From positions 1 to 8,377 of the forward strand of contig WRCI01000064.1 of assembly GCA_009784145.1 (NCBI GenBank): a stretch of DNA of 8,377 nucleotides, given 5' to 3'. Of the stretch, positions 5,632 through 8,377 are shown in pieces (positions within the stretch are counted from its first letter, which is position 1; each line of letters begins with the position of its first letter). The DNA is from Methanobrevibacter sp. Lineage in GTDB: Archaea > Methanobacteriota > Methanobacteria > Methanobacteriales > Methanobacteriaceae. A program made the position numbers and the translations under genes. A model generated the notes under the pieces. That model saw nothing but the letters and a program-made list of their open reading frames with translations, had not been told where the DNA came from and did no database searches.

Positions 5632-5838
5632 TTAGATACCAATAGCTTTTACTAAGAAAGGAATCAATACAATTAATACAAAAGCAAGTATTATTCCATA
5701 TATCATTCCATTTATCCTTGTAGCAAGCACACCAGCAAATAATCTTCCTTCTCTTCCAATCATTTGGGATTTATACCTAGTATCTTCAGCAGCATTTCTA
5801 ATACCTCTTATATTAGGTTTATTTGATAGTTTAACCAT
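5632..5838 (-). CDS. mtrF: Tetrahydromethanopterin S-methyltransferase subunit F
   Basis: MtrF is a single-span accessory subunit of the Mtr complex with 68 residues: a basic, polar N-terminal part (KLSNKPNIRGIRNAAEDTRY), a GREGR motif at 28-32, and a C-terminal membrane helix at about 45-65. In some methanogens the MtrF domain is fused to the C-terminus of MtrA; here the two are separate adjacent genes with a 15-nt gap. The ATG is preceded by GGAGGT (5845-5850, 6 nt spacing). The TAA stop at 5632-5634 is embedded in the mtrG Shine-Dalgarno. Expected topology is a cytoplasmic N-terminus with the helix packed against the MtrCDE core; this is inferred from the family. The small size does not weaken the call because position and motif agree with the family. 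Confidence 0.95.
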   Translation of the reverse strand: MVKLSNKPNIRGIRNAAEDTRYKSQMIGREGRLFAGVLATRINGMIYGIILAFVLIVLIPFLVKAIGI

Positions 5839-5853
5839 AACAAAACCTCCAGT

Positions 5854-6573
5854 CTATAGAAGGAACAAAATTCCTAGTATCAAAGTGAATGCAAGGCCTA
5901 CAGCTATACCTTGAACTTTTCCAGAATAATTTCCAGAAAGTGTTCTCTGTAAAGCACCAACCATTTTCACTTGAGTATTAATATTTCTTATTCTTGCTTC
6001 AATTAAAGCTGTTTCAGGAGCAACTGGGCGAATTTCTTCACCATCATCTTCATCATCCCCACTTTCATCAAGAGAAATTACATAAGCATCCTCTTCGAAA
6101 GCTCCAGGATCTTTTTCGATACACTCTTTAACTTTAGCTTCAATCGCACCAGCATCTTCATTATCAATCATGTTGATTGTTTCAACTTGATTTTGGAATC
6201 TTTCAATTCCTTCATCAGGTATATTTTCAACATAAGGAATAGCTCCATCAGCACCTACGATACTTCTTTTATCTGGATCTACACCATTTTGATGTAATGC
6301 TTCAAAACTTTGACCTGTAATATGTCCTTGAACTTCAGATCCACAAAATATTAAGAATCTAATGTTAGGATTTGATATTATATTAGCTACAACTTTCTCA
6401 ATACCAAGATTTTCTGTTTTACATGGTCCAGCAATAGCTGCACCCGCACCAGCAGCAACATCTTCATTATGAGAACCTAATGTTGTAACTGCAACAGGGC
6501 TTTCAGGGTCTCCTGCAATAAAATCGCCATTAATTATTGGCCATCCTTCTGCAGTTTCTTTTTTATCTGCCAT
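5854..6573 (-). CDS. mtrA: Tetrahydromethanopterin S-methyltransferase subunit A (corrinoid protein)
   Basis: MtrA carries the 5'-hydroxybenzimidazolyl cobamide that accepts the methyl group from methyl-H4MPT (MtrH step) and hands it to coenzyme M. Of its 239 residues, about 1-165 form the soluble cytoplasmic corrinoid domain, 169-180 a strongly acidic linker ([12 protein letters not shown]), and 220-239 a single C-terminal membrane helix. In [11 protein letters not shown] the histidine is residue 84, the position known in this family as the lower axial ligand of cobalt. Other family-typical stretches are [13 protein letters not shown] at 11-23 and [20 protein letters not shown] at 33-52. The length matches a stand-alone MtrA, not an MtrA-MtrF fusion. 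The ATG directly follows the mtrB stop; the ribosome binding site is GGGGGT (6581-6586, 7 nt spacing), one base off consensus and weaker than its neighbours, so coupling to mtrB translation is likely. mtrF begins 15 nt downstream. Confidence 0.97.
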   Translation of the reverse strand: MADKKETAEGWPIINGDFIAGDPESPVAVTTLGSHNEDVAAGAGAAIAGPCKTENLGIEKVVANIISNPNIRFLIFCGSEVQGHITGQSFEALHQNGVDPDKRSIVGADGAIPYVENIPDEGIERFQNQVETINMIDNEDAGAIEAKVKECIEKDPGAFEEDAYVISLDESGDDEDDGEEIRPVAPETALIEARIRNINTQVKMVGALQRTLSGNYSGKVQGIAVGLAFTLILGILFLL

Positions 6574-6903
6574 CTATAAAACCCCCACACTTGTTAATAA
6601 AGGAAGTGCTGCAAATAGTACTAAAAGACCTACTAAAAACCCATAAGCTATATTAGTAATTAAACCTTGAGTTATATATGCTCCTTCCCTTCCAGGGTAA
6701 GAATCTATAGGGGTTGTAGTAGGGTCTAAAGAATTAACTAACTCAGTTGCTGCTTCTTCCAAAGCTGTGATTTGGTCATTTATTTCATCCATTGATACAA
6801 CTATGACTTCTCTTCCAAGAGCCGCACCGACAGAACCAGTAGACGGATCAAGAGTTAAATTGTATTCAGGGGCAATTTTAATTAAAGGTAACATTTCAAC
6901 CAT
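6574..6903 (-). CDS. mtrB: Tetrahydromethanopterin S-methyltransferase subunit B
   Basis: MtrB is a small single-span subunit of the Mtr complex. Its 109 residues comprise a cytoplasmic N-terminal part (1-70, including the acidic helix-like stretch [17 protein letters not shown] at 39-55), a GREG motif at 71-74, and one C-terminal membrane helix at about 84-105 containing [10 protein letters not shown]. The start is set by a strong AGGAGGT at 6910-6916, six bases before the ATG; the next Met (residue 4) has no such site. The Shine-Dalgarno overlaps the mtrC stop (TAGGAGGT). Its own TAG stop directly abuts the mtrA ATG with no gap, favouring balanced, coupled synthesis of B and A. The GREG plus IxYG membrane pattern closely resembles MtrF and is weaker in MtrG and the MtrA tail. 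MtrB has no known catalytic role. Confidence 0.95.
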   Translation of the reverse strand: MVEMLPLIKIAPEYNLTLDPSTGSVGAALGREVIVVSMDEINDQITALEEAATELVNSLDPTTTPIDSYPGREGAYITQGLITNIAYGFLVGLLVLFAALPLLTSVGVL

Positions 6904-6909
6904 GATTTT

Positions 6910-6917
6910 ACCTCCTA
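6910..6917 (-). promoter_or_regulatory. mtrB ribosome binding site overlapping the mtrC stop codon
   Basis: On the minus strand the sequence reads TAGGAGGT, so the mtrC TAG stop shares its last two bases with the AGGAGGT Shine-Dalgarno of mtrB, six bases before the mtrB ATG. A ribosome ending mtrC covers the mtrB site, which points to translational coupling. The same kind of overlap is seen between mtrF and mtrG (5626-5634), where the TAA stop shares one base with AGAGGTG. Confidence 0.8.
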
Positions 6918-7748
6918 TTCTTCAACTTTAGGCCATAATCCAGCCCATTTAACAGATGCTGCTTCTTCATAAGATTGTGCAATGTATAATTTAATAGATA
7001 TTAACCATCCAATTAAACCTACAACAAATATAAGAATCCATGCAGGAATTCCTGCGAAAACAAGCTGAGGATTTATAACAGTCATAAAAGCAGTAACAAT
7101 CATAGATAAAAATCCAGTTGCAGCTGCTAATTTAAGAGTCCTTACTTGGTTTTCATTTGGTCCAAGACATGCATTGAATGGATGTTGAATAGCCATACAA
7201 TTCATGATAAAGAACACTGCTATTATACCTGTTGCAACTACAAGAGCTAAAATATGAACAAATTCATAGCTACCTGCAACAGCTGCTGAGAAACATACAA
7301 CAGATAATCCCGCAGCACCAGCTATTTCAGCAGTACATCTTTCTAAAACAGCAATTTTCATAATTTTTAACAATTTTACAATAAGAGCAATGATTAATCC
7401 TAATACCATTGCGAAAACCAATGCAAAAACAGGAGCTAAAATTTCAAGTCCAGATAATAAAGAACCAGACGCTAGTGCAAGACCAGCTAATCCTCCAATT
7501 ATACCAATAGCAAGACACATATAACCTATAGAAGGTACACCAGTACCTAAACCATAACTTGCAACTCTCCTAATAGCATCAGCACCCCATATAATAGCAC
7601 ATACTCCACCAAGAGCAGCGAGTAATGGACCAAAAATAGGGTTAATACCAACAAGATAAAGACCAACTAATCCTCCAACAACACCTAAAATAAGTAATAT
7701 TTCAGGTTTTATTGCAGAACCAGCAGGACCTCCACCAGCAGCTGACAT
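6915..7748 (-). CDS. mtrC: Tetrahydromethanopterin S-methyltransferase subunit C
   Basis: This membrane-core subunit of the Mtr complex has 277 residues and no soluble domain: a Gly/Ala-rich N-terminus, then about seven hydrophobic segments (roughly 14-34, 36-56, 74-95, 101-126, 145-186, 208-228 and 232-255), and a short charged C-terminal tail ending KVEE. Residues 68-73 (GTGVPS) form the same Gly-x-Gly-Val-Pro motif as GHGVPT in MtrD, consistent with the known relatedness of MtrC, MtrD and MtrE. A polar loop [16 protein letters not shown] lies at about 188-203. The ATG at 7746-7748 overlaps the mtrD stop, and its Shine-Dalgarno GGAGGTG (7756-7762, 7 nt spacing) lies inside the last codons of mtrD, so translation is probably coupled. 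The TAG stop at 6915-6917 is part of the mtrB ribosome binding site. In the complex it is expected to line the Na+ path; this is family knowledge and is not visible here. Confidence 0.95.
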   Translation of the reverse strand: MSAAGGGPAGSAIKPEILLILGVVGGLVGLYLVGINPIFGPLLAALGGVCAIIWGADAIRRVASYGLGTGVPSIGYMCLAIGIIGGLAGLALASGSLLSGLEILAPVFALVFAMVLGLIIALIVKLLKIMKIAVLERCTAEIAGAAGLSVVCFSAAVAGSYEFVHILALVVATGIIAVFFIMNCMAIQHPFNACLGPNENQVRTLKLAAATGFLSMIVTAFMTVINPQLVFAGIPAWILIFVVGLIGWLISIKLYIAQSYEEAASVKWAGLWPKVEE

Positions 7749-8377
7749 TATGCAACACCTCCAGTAGTTAAAATAAATACAAATATGCCCATAACAACTG
7801 AAACAATCGCCGCAGCGAGAATTCCTTTAGGAAGTCTTGAAAACTTAGGGTCGTGGAAACCTTCAATAGTACCTCCAATATTATAGGAAGCAACAACTGC
7901 ATTAACGAAAAACACACCAATAGCAACAATAGCTGCTAAACCACCAACAATAGCTGGGGTTGCAACAATAATATTACTACCAACGACTAACATTTGAGCA
8001 GTGAATAAACCTTTAAATGCTTCATGGATTGCATAGTAAACTACTCCTCCACCAGCACCGCCTAAAAAAGCACCAATGATACCACTAACAAAACAAACAG
8101 TTGGAACACCGTGTCCTTCAGTACCTTGAGTTACATATTTATCTTGATTCCATTTTGTAATAGGGTCAACATCAACTTTTGCAGATGAAGGTACAACACC
8201 AATACCAAAGATATAAATTATATTAGCAAATAGCATTGTAATTCCTACCATCAATGTTGCACCAACTGCACCAGCAAGTGCAATTAAATAAACTGGTTGA
8301 CCAATCATAACTGCTGCTGTGATTAATCCTGTTAATCCAGAACCAGCTGCAAGCATTGCAGTTCCAGTTCCAACACC
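7748..8377 (-). CDS. mtrD: Tetrahydromethanopterin S-methyltransferase subunit D (5' end outside window)
   Basis: This is an integral-membrane subunit of the Na+-translocating methyl-H4MPT:coenzyme M methyltransferase; with MtrC and MtrE it forms the membrane core thought to carry Na+. 209 residues are visible. The reading frame stays open to the window edge: the last seven codons encode GVGTGTA just before an internal Met at 8354-8356. That Met is therefore not the start, and from the usual family length of about 230 residues some 20 to 25 N-terminal residues are missing. The protein is very hydrophobic, with about six membrane segments rich in Gly and Ala. A polar loop (VDVDPITKWNQDKY) is followed by the family-typical GHGVPTVCF motif at visible residues 88-95, and a second polar loop NIGGTIEGFHDPKF starts near visible residue 166. 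The stop codon TAA overlaps the mtrC ATG by one base (TAATG). Identification is firm from the sequence style and the complete downstream mtr gene order. Confidence 0.95.
   Translation of the reverse strand, partial: GVGTGTAMLAAGSGLTGLITAAVMIGQPVYLIALAGAVGATLMVGITMLFANIIYIFGIGVVPSSAKVDVDPITKWNQDKYVTQGTEGHGVPTVCFVSGIIGAFLGGAGGGVVYYAIHEAFKGLFTAQMLVVGSNIIVATPAIVGGLAAIVAIGVFFVNAVVASYNIGGTIEGFHDPKFSRLPKGILAAAIVSVVMGIFVFILTTGGVA

Noticed and set aside
8354..8356. Internal ATG as the start of mtrD
   Set aside because: The frame is open to the window edge and the upstream codons (GVGTGTA) fit the Gly-rich N-terminal region of MtrD, so this Met is internal.

Overview
The window is a stretch of a methanogenic archaeon, almost certainly a low-GC member of the Methanobacteriaceae (Methanosphaera or an AT-rich Methanobrevibacter are the best guesses). 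The evidence is a run of mtr genes in the order D-C-B-A-F-G-H, separate mtrA and mtrF genes, an MtrA with the corrinoid-ligand histidine at residue 84, a gene for methanogenesis marker protein 14, strong GGAGGT-type ribosome binding sites, and very AT-rich intergenic DNA with simple tandem repeats. Genus is inferred from composition and protein style only; no rRNA is present. All recognised genes lie on the minus strand, so transcription runs right to left.

Right part (about 8377 down to 4431): the 3' seven genes of the operon for the membrane-bound, Na+-translocating N5-methyltetrahydromethanopterin:coenzyme M methyltransferase. mtrD is cut by the window edge; mtrC, mtrB, mtrA, mtrF, mtrG and mtrH are complete. 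Spacing is very tight (1-nt overlap, abutting stop/start, or gaps of 11 to 22 nt), and several Shine-Dalgarno sites are embedded in the preceding stop codon. After the mtrH stop come two back-to-back hairpins and a U8-A-U8 tract, a convincing operon terminator.

Left part (4430 down to 1): three separately spaced genes divided by 330 to 520 nt of AT-rich DNA. These are a Ca2+:cation antiporter family (NCX/YrbG-like) membrane protein whose real start is probably an internal ATG at 3914, a small UspA-type universal stress protein, and methanogenesis marker protein 14, a protein of unknown function with motifs resembling the ASKHA ATPase fold. Candidate control elements are a 16-bp perfect palindrome ahead of the antiporter gene, a 7-bp dyad just upstream of a TATA-like box ahead of the stress-protein gene, and a good TATA box ahead of the marker 14 gene.

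How the parts may fit: Mtr moves the methyl group from tetrahydromethanopterin to coenzyme M through the corrinoid of MtrA and pumps Na+ outward. The neighbouring antiporter could spend that Na+ gradient. Marker 14 is methanogen-restricted and its ATPase-like motifs recall proteins that reactivate corrinoid enzymes, so a role in servicing MtrA or another methanogenesis enzyme is a testable idea but is inference only. No mobile element, CRISPR array, tRNA or rRNA was seen.
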